Of a stretch of 64,000 nt of DNA, positions 7,979 through 16,385 are shown piece after piece. Under the pieces are notes generated by a model, which made no database searches, was not told the origin of the DNA, and saw only the letters and a program-made list of their open reading frames with translations. This DNA is from Alphaproteobacteria bacterium (GTDB lineage: Bacteria; Pseudomonadota; Alphaproteobacteria; UBA8366), in contig JAJFJD010000016.1 of assembly GCA_021774335.1 (NCBI GenBank), forward strand, positions 1 through 64,000, in the 5' to 3' direction. The position numbers and the translations under genes are program-made. Within the stretch, counting starts at the first letter, position 1. Every line of letters begins with the position of its first letter.

Positions 7979-8139
7979 AAAAATGATCGTTTGCCGAATA
8001 AGGAAACAAACCCTATATACATCATCAACACTACGGAATATAAGCGATAAAATTAATAAACGTTAAACGCTTGCCGGAAGATGCGGAATGTTACAGTTAA
8101 ATTTCTCTGAAATTTGGATGCAAGCTAGGAGTTTGAAAT

Positions 8140-8295
8140 ATGCCATATAACCGAGACATCAAGGGTCTGGCCCCGCTGCCGTCTGGCGCGCTGCCCACCG
8201 ACGACCAGATTGCCAGCGTGATCAGCAAGGCGAGCCAAGCGCGCGCCGAATTTCTGGTCCGTGGTCTTCGCCGGTTCCTTCATCAAGGCCGGTAA
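8140..8295 (+). CDS. 51-residue basic protein, divergent from LysR
   Basis: ATG 8140, with TAGGAG ending nine bases upstream, opens a 51-residue frame closed at 8293-8295 and followed by a strong intrinsic terminator. The N-terminal half is proline-rich ('LAPLPSGALPTDDQ'); the C-terminal half is a basic amphipathic helix ('ARAEFLVRGLRRFLHQ'). In composition it recalls the short Arg-rich proteins (such as DUF1127) that often sit divergent to GcvA-like LysR genes in alphaproteobacteria, but it lacks a clear DUF1127 consensus. Ribosome site, terminator and position support a real gene; the function is unknown. Confidence 0.75.
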   Translation: MPYNRDIKGLAPLPSGALPTDDQIASVISKASQARAEFLVRGLRRFLHQGR

Positions 8296-8336
8296 CAGGA
8301 ATTTACTCCAGCCTCCTCCCAGTGGCTGAAGCCTCC

Positions 8337-8369
8337 GCCTCGCCGGGCATTTGTCCGGCGAGGCTTTTT
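8337..8369 (+). terminator. intrinsic terminator after the 51-residue protein
   Basis: Perfect ten-base stem GCCTCGCCGG/CCGGCGAGGC with an eight-base loop (8347-8354), followed by TTTTT. It terminates the short gene at 8140. Confidence 0.92.
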
Positions 8370-8532
8370 CGTTCCCGCACGGAATCATCGAATGGTCGCG
8401 GCGCTATCGTGCGCAACGCGGCAATTTGGCATCATAGGGAAGCCATATTTTCGTGCAGTCATTTGTCTCGGCGGGTACAGTGCGCCCCGCACGGGCAGGG
8501 CACTTGAGTAGAGACAGGAACAGAGAATAGAT

Positions 8533-9369
8533 ATGAAAAAAATTCTTATTGGACTGGTGGTGATCGCCGTCGTCGTTGCCGGCGGTCTATTTTATCTTTG
8601 GTCGAATTTGGGATCCCTCATCAAAACGGCTGTTGAAGAGGCCGGATCCGAAGTGACGCAGGTCAGCGTGACCCTGAACAAAGTCGACGTCGACAATCTT
8701 ACCGACGGCCAAGCCGCGATACGCGGGCTAACGGTAGGCAATCCGTCAGGCTTCCAGACAGATTTCGCCCTCAAGCTCGGTGAAGTCAGCGTCAAGGTCG
8801 ATCCCTCGACGGTGACGTCGGACGTCATCGTCATTAAGGAAGTCGTGATCGCCGCGCCCGAGGTAACCTATGAATTCGGTTCCGGTGGCAGCAATATCGG
8901 CACGATCCAGAAGAACGTCGAGAAGGCCGCAGGTGGTGCGTCTTCCGGCGGTGGCAGCGGCGGTTCGTCAAGCAGCGGCGACGACAGCGGAGGCCCGAAG
9001 CTGGTCATCGAGAATGTGTATGTCCGCGACGGCAAGGTGAATGTCAGCGCCGACTTCTTGAAGGGCCAGACAACCGGCGCATCCCTGCCGAACATTCATC
9101 TCAAGGATATCGGCAAGGAAGGCGGCAAGAATTCAGGCGCCTCCCCGGCCGAAGTCGCACAAAAGGTGATCGCCGCGATCAGCAAGGCCGCCACGGGTGC
9201 GGTCGGGAACCTGAATGTTGGCGCCATCAAGGACGCGCTCGGTAAGGAACTGGGCGGTGCTGCGGCCGGGATTCAGAAGTCCCTGGAGAAAGGTGGCGAT
9301 GCCGGTAAAGCGTTGAAGGAAGGCGCCGGCGAAGCCGAGAAAGGCTTGAAGAAGCTTTTCGGCAAGTAG
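8533..9369 (+). CDS. AsmA-like envelope protein
   Basis: This 278-residue protein has an N-terminal membrane anchor (residues ~4-26) and an exported body. The 'GLTVGNPSGFQTDFALKLGEVSVKV' and 'IVIKEVVIAAPEVTYE' pattern is the repeated beta-strand signature of AsmA/DUF748-type proteins, which bridge or shape the cell envelope. A Gly/Ser-rich linker near residues 135-158 divides it, and the C-terminal ~60 residues are Lys/Gly/Ala-rich helices. Much shorter than classical AsmA (>600 residues). Start ATG 8533. It stands alone, ended by a strong terminator. Precise role unknown. Confidence 0.75.
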   Translation: MKKILIGLVVIAVVVAGGLFYLWSNLGSLIKTAVEEAGSEVTQVSVTLNKVDVDNLTDGQAAIRGLTVGNPSGFQTDFALKLGEVSVKVDPSTVTSDVIVIKEVVIAAPEVTYEFGSGGSNIGTIQKNVEKAAGGASSGGGSGGSSSSGDDSGGPKLVIENVYVRDGKVNVSADFLKGQTTGASLPNIHLKDIGKEGGKNSGASPAEVAQKVIAAISKAATGAVGNLNVGAIKDALGKELGGAAAGIQKSLEKGGDAGKALKEGAGEAEKGLKKLFGK

Positions 9370-9394
9370 ACGGACGACTGGTTGGAATTGCAGC

Positions 9395-9428
9395 GGGCGG
9401 TTGCTTCGGCAGCCGCCCTTTTCCTTTT
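9395..9428 (+). terminator. intrinsic terminator after AsmA-like gene
   Basis: Ten-base stem GGGCGGTTGC/GCAGCCGCCC (one G-T wobble), TTCG tetraloop, then TTTTCCTTTT. It sits in the 64-base gap between convergent genes. Confidence 0.9.
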
Positions 9429-9433
9429 GCGGG

Positions 9434-10273
9434 TTAAGACGACGACATCGATTTCCTGAGAAGACCAACCACCGGGATCATGCGGGCAATGGCGTTCTCA
9501 TAGAAATCCTCGAGCGTCGCCACCGTTGCGGCCCGCGTCTCGCCGCTCGGTACAGGACCATCCGATAACCGGGACGCAAGCCGCGCGCCCCGGGATCGTC
9601 CGTCCGCAATGACCGCGTCGATACTCGCGGCAAGCCGTCCATCACCATCCAACGGTGCAATAATCGACCGGTATAATTCGAGATAAGCGGGCCAATGCGC
9701 AAGATGTCGTGGCATGCTGACCATGATGTGTGTTCGGCCGCGCGCGCCAAGCGCGTTTACCGCGCGTGCCAATACCGCCGTCTCCGCCTTCATCTCGTCA
9801 AGCGACAGCAAGCTCGGCAAACCGCCTGTAACAGGCGTTTCCGCCACGCGCTCGGCTGGCGTCGCGGTCGGCGCATCGTCGGCCTCGCCCTGCAACAGCA
9901 CGAGCAAGGCCCCGATCGCAACCAAATTTAGCGGATTGCTTCGTTCGTAGGAGTCGAGAATGGTCTCGATCGTCATCAGATCGGTAGCAGATAATCCCGC
10001 ATCCGCGAGCGTCGACGGATCAAGCGATGTAACATCCGGCAGTGTCTGACCGACGCGCAGTGCATACGCTTCAGCCTGGATACTGCCATCTTCATAGACC
10101 GGTTTTAGTGAGGACCACGCCCAATCGAGGGCGCCGGGAATCGTCGCGAGATTCCGCCAGATCAGATTGACCAACGGAACGCCCAGCGTCTGTCGGATAT
10201 CGGCGTAGAGCGCGGCAATCTCGCCGGTGGCATCCGCTTCCGTCACGCTGGGTACGGGATCTCCTGAAGCCAT
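9434..10273 (-). CDS. DehI-like (group I 2-haloacid dehalogenase fold) protein
   Basis: This 279-residue all-alpha protein has the duplicated pattern of the DehI/halocarboxylic-acid dehalogenase family: 'VPSVTEADATGEIAALYADIRQTLGVPLVNLIWRNLATIPGALDWAW' in the first half, and 'RTHIMVSMPRHLAHWPAYLELYRSIIAPL' in the second. DehI enzymes hydrolyse C-halogen bonds of short 2-haloacids without a covalent ester. Many family members have no proven dehalogenase activity, so the reaction here is tentative. It is last in a four-gene leftward operon, 16 bases after the SDR. Start ATG 10273. Confidence 0.72.
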   Translation of the reverse strand: MASGDPVPSVTEADATGEIAALYADIRQTLGVPLVNLIWRNLATIPGALDWAWSSLKPVYEDGSIQAEAYALRVGQTLPDVTSLDPSTLADAGLSATDLMTIETILDSYERSNPLNLVAIGALLVLLQGEADDAPTATPAERVAETPVTGGLPSLLSLDEMKAETAVLARAVNALGARGRTHIMVSMPRHLAHWPAYLELYRSIIAPLDGDGRLAASIDAVIADGRSRGARLASRLSDGPVPSGETRAATVATLEDFYENAIARMIPVVGLLRKSMSSS

Positions 10274-10289
10274 GGACGTCTAACCCTTC

Positions 10290-11000
10290 CTATCCGACGC
10301 TGCCGCCGCCGCATACATACAGCGTCTGGCCCGTCACAAAGCCTGCGTCGTCGCTCAGGAAGAAGTCCGCGGCGGCTGCGATCTCTTCCGGTGTGCCCAT
10401 ACGATTCATGGGAATACCGGCGATGACGGTTTCATACTCCGCGGAGCCAGGCGGCATGTTGGTTTGGAACATTTCCGTCGCTATTGGACCCGGCGCGATC
10501 GTATTCACCGTAATGCCCGATGGTGCGAGTTCAAGCGCCCAGGTTTTGGTGAGGCTGATAACACCAGTCTTCGCCGCCGCATAGCCGGTGCGCTTTATGC
10601 GGCCCAATGTGGCGCGGCTGGCGACGTTGACGATCCGCCCCCGTCCCCGCGCCTGCATCGCGGGAAGGCACGCCTGGGCGCACTGAATGCACGCCCGCAA
10701 ATTGACCGCGATCTGGGTATCGAATTCGTCCAGTGTGGTTTCGTCAATCGTGGACGCAATGAGGTAGCCGGCATTGTTGACGAGATGATCGACCGCATGG
10801 ACATCGGTGATGTCGCGCAAGCCTTGGTCGGTCGCTTCCCGATCCGATAGATCGATCTCGAAGAATGGGCCCGGGAAATCGCCCTCGGGCCGCGTCCGTG
10901 CGACACCGATGACCGTACCCCCGGAGTCAGCCAGACGATTGGCGATAGCGAGGCCGATGCCACGGCTCGCTCCGGTTACCAGTGTGATGTATGGCTTCAC
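10290..11000 (-). CDS. classical short-chain dehydrogenase/reductase
   Basis: This 236-residue NAD(P)-dependent oxidoreductase has all classical SDR motifs: TGASRGIG (residues 9-16), NNAG (75-78), S128, and Y140-A-A-A-K144, plus the C-terminal 'PGPIATEMF' and 'FVTGQTLYVCGGGSVG' segments. It resembles FabG and hydroxysteroid-type dehydrogenases; the substrate is unknown. It lies 15 bases after the secreted-protein gene and 16 before the DehI-like gene, so it belongs to the same leftward operon. Start ATG 11000. It could supply a ketone to the LLM monooxygenase of the divergent operon, which is speculative. Confidence 0.93.
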   Translation of the reverse strand: MKPYITLVTGASRGIGLAIANRLADSGGTVIGVARTRPEGDFPGPFFEIDLSDREATDQGLRDITDVHAVDHLVNNAGYLIASTIDETTLDEFDTQIAVNLRACIQCAQACLPAMQARGRGRIVNVASRATLGRIKRTGYAAAKTGVISLTKTWALELAPSGITVNTIAPGPIATEMFQTNMPPGSAEYETVIAGIPMNRMGTPEEIAAAADFFLSDDAGFVTGQTLYVCGGGSVG

Positions 11001-11015
11001 GGCGCGGCGAGCCGA

Positions 11016-11615
11016 TTAATCGACAACAATGGATTTCTTGTCGACCGCCTGTCCCAGGTGATCCAACACCGTCGACGTGATCAGCCCGGTCAACACTTTA
11101 GGATCCCCCATCAGTTCGGTACCGCCCTCGCCCCGCCACAGACAGCGCCCGGATTCCTTGTCGTTGACTTCGAAGGACATGAAAAGATAGGTCGAAAACT
11201 GCGATCCCGACTTGCTCTTGCGGCCCCCGAGAATGCTGTCCTTCCGGGTAGACCATACGTTGAGCAACAGGAGCGCCCGCTGGCCGCTTCGGGTGGTATC
11301 CACCTCCAACGTTCCCAGTGACGGGCCGCTTCGGCGAATAGCAACCGGCGCTTCGGTGATCGTGTAGTACAGATCGACAGGCCCGGCCTTGGATATTGCA
11401 TGCCCGGCTTTCGTCAGCGCCTCGCGCAACGGCCGATCGACCGACTGGTAGAGATCGGCGTCATCCGCCGGCGATAATCGCACGCCAGCCCCTTTCGGGA
11501 TTGGTTCGCAGACCCGTGTCGATACGACGACATCGGCTGCGGAGGCCGCAAATGCCGTGAGGACCATAGCCGCCGCCACGAGCCCATGGCTCAATATCCG
11601 CAATAGCACGGTCAT
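11016..11615 (-). CDS. secreted protein of unknown function
   Basis: A 199-residue protein with a clear signal peptide (hydrophobic residues ~5-24, cleavage after ASA near residue 26). The mature part is a mixed alpha/beta domain ending in 'GDPKVLTGLITSTVLDHLGQAV', weakly reminiscent of small envelope domains such as DUF4136, but I do not assign a family. Its ATG overlaps the stop of the upstream cupin gene (ATGA at 11612-11615), so translation is probably coupled. A secreted protein among cytoplasmic catabolic enzymes is odd. Confidence 0.75.
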   Translation of the reverse strand: MTVLLRILSHGLVAAAMVLTAFAASAADVVVSTRVCEPIPKGAGVRLSPADDADLYQSVDRPLREALTKAGHAISKAGPVDLYYTITEAPVAIRRSGPSLGTLEVDTTRSGQRALLLLNVWSTRKDSILGGRKSKSGSQFSTYLFMSFEVNDKESGRCLWRGEGGTELMGDPKVLTGLITSTVLDHLGQAVDKKSIVVD

Positions 11616-12211
11616 GCATCGGCCTTTGCGGGAATGCTGGGTATCGCCGGAAAATGCGTATAGCGGCCAGTCCCGGTGTCGAACTGAACGCGCTCATGCA
11701 ACGCATGCAATGCGGTACCGTACATATGAAAATGGCGGGTCGGCTCGTCGCTGATGACATGGATGCTGTGAATCGCGTCCGGCATATAAGCGAGACCATC
11801 GTCGGCCCGCAGAATTCTGCTGTCGATTTTCTTCAGATCGGCTTGGCCGTCGACCGATCCGTCATCCGCCCGCGCATAGATACGGTTTTCTTCCTCACCG
11901 GACATACCGACAATGACCGCCCAGGTCGTGTGATTGTGTGGCGGTGTTTCCCGTCCCTTCCGTCCGACCGACAGATACAGGGCATAGCGGTCGTCATCAT
12001 CGACGGACAGGCCGTAGAAGTTGCTGATCCCGTCCCGGTCCGGCGGTGGGAACGCCCGTTCGTCAAATAAGGATCTTTTCTTGGCGAGTTGCAGCAAGAC
12101 GCCTTTGATCGCCTCAAGCGAGGCCTCCGTGACGCCGTCCGCGTTCTCTATAGCCCTGATCTCCGCGAGGGAATCCGCGATTGCGCGCTCCCTCTCGTCC
12201 ACTTCCGACAT
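11612..12211 (-). CDS. cupin, cysteine-dioxygenase-like metal enzyme
   Basis: This 199-residue double-stranded beta-helix protein has a cupin motif 1 'PPHNHTTWAVIVGMSGEEEN', with two His and a downstream Glu, and motif 2 'DAIHSIHVISDEPTRHFHMYG'. It resembles the predicted CDO-like metal-dependent enzymes; an Fe(II) thiol or small-acid dioxygenase is possible but unproven. I chose ATG 12211, preceded by GAGGAG, over a longer frame to 12334. It is first in the leftward operon with the secreted protein, SDR and DehI-like genes, and is divergent from the cyclase-family operon across 102 bases. Confidence 0.82.
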   Translation of the reverse strand: MSEVDERERAIADSLAEIRAIENADGVTEASLEAIKGVLLQLAKKRSLFDERAFPPPDRDGISNFYGLSVDDDDRYALYLSVGRKGRETPPHNHTTWAVIVGMSGEEENRIYARADDGSVDGQADLKKIDSRILRADDGLAYMPDAIHSIHVISDEPTRHFHMYGTALHALHERVQFDTGTGRYTHFPAIPSIPAKADA

Positions 12212-12313
12212 CCCGCTCTCCTCGATCTGACCCTGCGCGCGTTTCACTGTATCATACCGACATACGCGGCAAAGCCGCCATACCGCAGCGTCTGTAATAG
12301 GGAGACCGTCACC

Positions 12314-13330
12314 GTGAGCAAGCGTTGGACACACCGCCCCGATGGATCAACTTGGGGCGATTTCGGCGAAGACGACCAACTGGGCCGCCTCAACCTGCTC
12401 ACACCGGAAAAGGTCCGCGAAGGGGTAGCCGAAGTCAAAGAGGGGCTGAATTTTTGCCTCAGCCTGCCGCTCGATCTTCCCGGTGGCACCGCTTTGAACT
12501 CGCGGCGGCATCCGCCGGAACTGAAACCGGTGTATCGCGAAGGCGAGGTCGCCTTCTGCCTGCCGATGAGCCGGCTCAATCCAATGATAACCAGTGCCAC
12601 CTGTGACGATGCCATGTATTTCCACAGCCAATATTCGACCCAGTGGGACGCTCTCGCCCATTTCGGCGGCGAGTTCGATATCCACGGCGATGGCAACAAG
12701 AAAGTCGTCTTTTATAACGGCTTCGCGGTCGTGGACGAGGAAACAGGCAAACCCAGCCAAGGTGAAGTCGGCGCCGTGTCGCTTGGGATCGAGCACATGG
12801 CTGAATCCTGCGTCCAAGGCCGCGGCGTCATGATCGACCTGCACGCGCATTACGGGACTGAGCATAAGGCCGTCGGATACGACGATCTCATGGGAATTCT
12901 GGACGTGGATCAGATCGAGGTGGAAGAAGGCGACATCGTGCTGCTGCACACCGGCTGGAGCGACATGCTGATCGACTATGCCGGCGATCCGGACGCCGAT
13001 ATCATGTTCAATTCGGGCGCCGCATTCAACGGGCGGGACGAAAAACTCCGACAATGGATCACCGATAGCGGTCTGGCGGTTCTGGTCTGCGACAACCGCG
13101 CCGTCGAATACGAATGGGACGTCGCGGACGCGACCGAACCGGGGCCATCGCTCGGATTGCACGACCACTGCCTGTTCCGGCTGGGGGTCCATCTCGGGGA
13201 AATGTTCAACCTTGGCCCGTTAGCGCGCTGGTTGCGTGAAAACAAGCGCTCGCGTTTCCTATTCACCGGCCCGCCGCTGCGCATGCCCGGCGCGGTCGGA
13301 TCACCGGCAACGCCGGTGGCAACGGTTTAG
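12314..13330 (+). CDS. cyclase-family hydrolase, copy 1
   Basis: A 338-residue protein of the cyclase/kynurenine-formamidase superfamily (PF04199-type), metal-dependent hydrolases of cyclic amides, lactones or formamides. The usual metal motif HxGTHxDxxxH appears as 'QYSTQWDALAH', keeping Asp and the last His but with Gln for the central His; this TQWD form is common in one branch. Other marks are 'GRGVMIDLHAHYG', 'VEEGDIVLLHTGW' and the C-terminal 'PPLRMPGAVGSPATPVA'. Start GTG 12314 with GGAG nine bases upstream. It is paralogous to the next gene, 11 bases downstream. Confidence 0.9.
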   Translation: MSKRWTHRPDGSTWGDFGEDDQLGRLNLLTPEKVREGVAEVKEGLNFCLSLPLDLPGGTALNSRRHPPELKPVYREGEVAFCLPMSRLNPMITSATCDDAMYFHSQYSTQWDALAHFGGEFDIHGDGNKKVVFYNGFAVVDEETGKPSQGEVGAVSLGIEHMAESCVQGRGVMIDLHAHYGTEHKAVGYDDLMGILDVDQIEVEEGDIVLLHTGWSDMLIDYAGDPDADIMFNSGAAFNGRDEKLRQWITDSGLAVLVCDNRAVEYEWDVADATEPGPSLGLHDHCLFRLGVHLGEMFNLGPLARWLRENKRSRFLFTGPPLRMPGAVGSPATPVATV

Positions 13331-13341
13331 GGAGAAGGATC

Positions 13342-14364
13342 ATGGCGAACCACTGGAAAAACCGTCCCGAAGGATCGAACTGGGGCGATTTCGGTCCCGA
13401 CGATCAATACGGCCGGATGAACCTTCTGACGCCGGAGCGGCGTTTGAAAGCAATGTCGGAAGTGCGCGACGGCAAGGTCTTCTGTCTGAGCCTGCCGCTC
13501 GATTATCCCGGTGGGAGCGTGCTGAACGCATCCCGCTTCCCGCCGCAGTTCCACACCGTGCATTCGCACGGCCATGTCTATTTTCACATGGAAGCATCAA
13601 AGATCGACCCGCGCTTCACCGATGTCAGCTGCGACGAAGCGGTGACCCTTTACAGCCAATATTCCACCCAATGGGATGCCTTCGCGCATAAAGGATCCAT
13701 GTTCGACGCTGACGGCGACGGCGTACCGGAGAAGGTCTACTACAACGGCCACACGGTCGTCTCGAGCGATACCGGGGAGCCGACGCAGGGCGAGGTTGGC
13801 GCAGCCGCGCTGACCGTCGACCGGATGGCCGAGACCTGCGTACAGGGCCGTGGCGTCATGGTCGACCTGCGGCATCATCTTGGCGACGATCGGACAGCCG
13901 TAGATTACGACACACTGATGCGCATCATGGACGAGGACAAAGTCGAAGTGGAGACAGGCGATATGGTCTGTCTGCACACCGGGCTGTCCCAGCGGATTTT
14001 GGATATGAAGCGCACGCCGGATGACTCGATCCGGGAACTCTGCGCCGTTCTGGACGGGTTTGATGAAAAACTGCTGCAATGGGTAACCGACAGCGGTGTC
14101 GCGGCAATCATTTCCGACAACCTTGCCGTGGAACGATCGTCGAGCCTGGGTCCGGACCCGCGCCTCGGTGACCGGGGCGCCGCCCTGCCGTTGCACGAAC
14201 ATTGCCTATTCAAGCTGGGGATTCATCTCGGCGAGTTGTGGTATCTCACTGAACTCGCGACCTGGCTGCGGTCCAATAACCGGTCGCGATTCCTGCTGAC
14301 AGCACCTCCGCTCCGGCTGCCCGGCGCCGTCGGCTCGCCGGCAACACCGGTCGCCTCTGTCTAA
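13342..14364 (+). CDS. cyclase-family hydrolase, copy 2
   Basis: A 340-residue paralog of the preceding gene, collinear throughout. Matching segments include 'RPEGSNWGDFGPDDQYGRMNLLTPE', 'QYSTQWDAFAH', 'GRGVMVDLRHHLG' and the nearly identical C-terminal 'PPLRLPGAVGSPATPVASV'. It differs in the substrate-facing loops near residues 210-235 and 270-290, suggesting a second, related substrate. Start ATG 13342 with AGAAGGA upstream. It is tightly spaced with copy 1 (11 bases) and the LLM gene (32 bases), so one operon. Tandem duplication with divergence is the simplest history. Confidence 0.9.
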   Translation: MANHWKNRPEGSNWGDFGPDDQYGRMNLLTPERRLKAMSEVRDGKVFCLSLPLDYPGGSVLNASRFPPQFHTVHSHGHVYFHMEASKIDPRFTDVSCDEAVTLYSQYSTQWDAFAHKGSMFDADGDGVPEKVYYNGHTVVSSDTGEPTQGEVGAAALTVDRMAETCVQGRGVMVDLRHHLGDDRTAVDYDTLMRIMDEDKVEVETGDMVCLHTGLSQRILDMKRTPDDSIRELCAVLDGFDEKLLQWVTDSGVAAIISDNLAVERSSSLGPDPRLGDRGAALPLHEHCLFKLGIHLGELWYLTELATWLRSNNRSRFLLTAPPLRLPGAVGSPATPVASV

Positions 14365-14396
14365 CCAAATCCGTTCCCCGAAGGAGAAGAAAAAGA

Positions 14397-15431
14397 ATGC
14401 TACGACGCGAAGACACACGGGTCGGTTTCGGCGTTACGCTTCTGCCGAATGCCTTGGACGAGTTCCTGTCCTGGTGCCGCACCGCTGAAGACAATGGCTT
14501 CGACACCATCGGTATTGGCGATTCCCAGTCGCTCTACCGGGAAGTCTTCATCACGGCCGCACTTTGTGCGCAGGAAACCAAGCGCGTGAAATTCGGACCG
14601 CGCGTAATCAATCCGATGACCCGCCATCCCGCGGTCGCGGCGTCGGGTGCGGCGACCTTAGAGGAAATCGCCCCCGGCCGGGCCGTGCTTGGCGTCGGCA
14701 GCGGCGACAGTTCGGTCCATAACGCCGGGGTTCGCCCTGCGCGCATGGCCGAAACACGCGCCTACACCGCCTCGATCCGCGAATTACTGACCACAGGCGA
14801 GACGGTTTATGAGGGCGAAACGGCGAAGCTGACCTGGGGGCCCGCCGATGTCCCCGTCTATCTCGCTGCATCTGGGCCAAAGACCCTGGAATTGGCCGGC
14901 GAAGTCGCCGACGGCGTAATCATTCAGACCGGCCTGCTGCCGGAGGTCATCGAGGACTCGCTGGCATGCGTCCGGCGTGGCGCGGAACGCGCGGGCCGCG
15001 ACTATGACGCCATCGACAAGACCTGGTTTCCCTGGGTCAGCGTCGCGACGACGCGCGACGAAGCGGTCGACAAGATCAAACACTCCCTCGCCTCGGGCGC
15101 GAAGCATCTCGGCCGCTTCACCACCGAGGGCAAGCATATCCCCACTCAATTCGTCGATAAGATCCGCGAAGCCAAGAAACGCTACCGCTTCGATCAACAC
15201 CAAATTCCCGGCAGCGACAACGTAAAGATGATCGAAGACCTAGGCTTGGTGGACTATCTCGCCGACCGCTTCGCCATTGTCGGGACCGTGGACGATTGCG
15301 TCGCCAAGATCGAAGCCGCCGCCGAAGCCGGCGCGCATCATTTCTGGATGAGCGTTCATTTCGCGGACAAGGAACGCTTTATGCGCGAATGGTCCGAATC
15401 CGTCATGACAAAGTTCAAGATCGGCGCATAG
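14397..15431 (+). CDS. LLM-class flavin-dependent oxidoreductase, Mer-like
   Basis: A 344-residue TIM-barrel protein of the luciferase-like superfamily. The segment 'FGPRVINPMTRHPAVAASGAATLEEIAPGRAVLGVGSGDS' closely follows the pattern of the methylenetetrahydromethanopterin-reductase-like branch, and 'PVYLAASGPKTLELAGEVADGVI' is the second conserved strand. The cofactor may be FMN or F420; no F420 gene is in view. Start ATG 14397 behind GAAGGAGAAG. It follows the two cyclase genes, so it may generate or consume their cyclic substrate, for example by lactone-forming oxygenation followed by hydrolysis; that is inference. Confidence 0.92.
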   Translation: MLRREDTRVGFGVTLLPNALDEFLSWCRTAEDNGFDTIGIGDSQSLYREVFITAALCAQETKRVKFGPRVINPMTRHPAVAASGAATLEEIAPGRAVLGVGSGDSSVHNAGVRPARMAETRAYTASIRELLTTGETVYEGETAKLTWGPADVPVYLAASGPKTLELAGEVADGVIIQTGLLPEVIEDSLACVRRGAERAGRDYDAIDKTWFPWVSVATTRDEAVDKIKHSLASGAKHLGRFTTEGKHIPTQFVDKIREAKKRYRFDQHQIPGSDNVKMIEDLGLVDYLADRFAIVGTVDDCVAKIEAAAEAGAHHFWMSVHFADKERFMREWSESVMTKFKIGA

Positions 15432-15493
15432 AAACAGCGGTAATTCCGACGGCGGAGTCATCCAATCCGCCTTCGGATACGTAGATATCGTTG

Positions 15494-16384
15494 ATGACAC
15501 AGCATCTCCGATATCTGCGGGCCGGCCTTGCGGCTACCGCCCTCTTCCTCGTCCCGGGGTGTTCACCGCTTTCGGCAATCAACGCCCTGGTTCCAGACGA
15601 CGACCATCAACGCACCAGCGACATCGCCTACGGGCCGGAAGCCCGGCATCGGCTCGATGTCTACAAGCCGCAGGGTGCGACTGGCAGTAAACCCGTCGTG
15701 GTCTTTTTGTATGGCGGCAGTTGGAAGAACGGCCGACGCGGCGACTACCGCTTTGCCGGCCAAGCCTTTGCGGCCCGCGGCTATGTCACTGTCATTCCCG
15801 ATTACCGCACTTACCCCGACGTGCGGTTCCCCGCCTTCGTCGAGGATTCGGCGGCGGCCGTCGCCTGGGTCCGCAAAAACATCGCCCGCTTCGGCGGCGA
15901 CCCCAACCGCATCGTGTTGGCCGGGCATTCGGCCGGGGCGCATATCGCGGCGCTATTGGCGTATGACAACCGTTATCTCGCTGCCGCCGGGGTCCCCATG
16001 GCCTCGATCGCAGGTTTCGTCGGGCTTGGAGGTCCCTATTACTTCGACCCGCAGAAATATGACAGCCTGCGCGCCATTTTCGAGACCGCGAAACGCCCGG
16101 ACGAAGCGCGCCCGATTTCTTTCGTGATGCCGGGACAACCGCCGTCGCTTCTGCTGCACGGCACCGCCGACAGCACCGTCTGGCCCAAGAATTCACGTAA
16201 ATTGACCGCAAAACTGAAGGCAGCCCGCGTACCTGTCCAGCTCGTCGAACTGGAGGACGTCGGACATATCGGCATTCTGCTGGCGCTTGCCAAACCGTTC
16301 CAGGAAACTGACGGGGTCGTCGACCAAATCGTCGGCTTTCTGGAACGGCTCCCCATGCGGGATACCGCCGGATTGGCCGGCTAA
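15494..16384 (+). CDS. alpha/beta hydrolase lipoprotein (BD-FAE/carboxylesterase type)
   Basis: A 296-residue esterase anchored to the envelope: the signal peptide ends in a lipobox V-P-G-C23. The oxyanion segment is 'FLYGGSW' (71-77), the nucleophile elbow GHSAG places S146, and D226 ('LLHGTADSTV') and H258 ('DVGHIGI') complete the triad. The fold matches the HGGG-type esterases with Tyr in place of the first His. ATG 15494 is preferred over the adjacent TTG. It lies 62 bases after the LLM gene and ends one base from the convergent TetR gene. It may release substrate outside the inner membrane. Confidence 0.9.
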   Translation: MTQHLRYLRAGLAATALFLVPGCSPLSAINALVPDDDHQRTSDIAYGPEARHRLDVYKPQGATGSKPVVVFLYGGSWKNGRRGDYRFAGQAFAARGYVTVIPDYRTYPDVRFPAFVEDSAAAVAWVRKNIARFGGDPNRIVLAGHSAGAHIAALLAYDNRYLAAAGVPMASIAGFVGLGGPYYFDPQKYDSLRAIFETAKRPDEARPISFVMPGQPPSLLLHGTADSTVWPKNSRKLTAKLKAARVPVQLVELEDVGHIGILLALAKPFQETDGVVDQIVGFLERLPMRDTAGLAG

Positions 16385-16385
16385 G

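Noticed and set aside
12347..13192. 281-codon open frame antisense to the first cyclase gene
   Set aside because: It is a shadow of a well-supported gene with paralog and motifs; no independent evidence.
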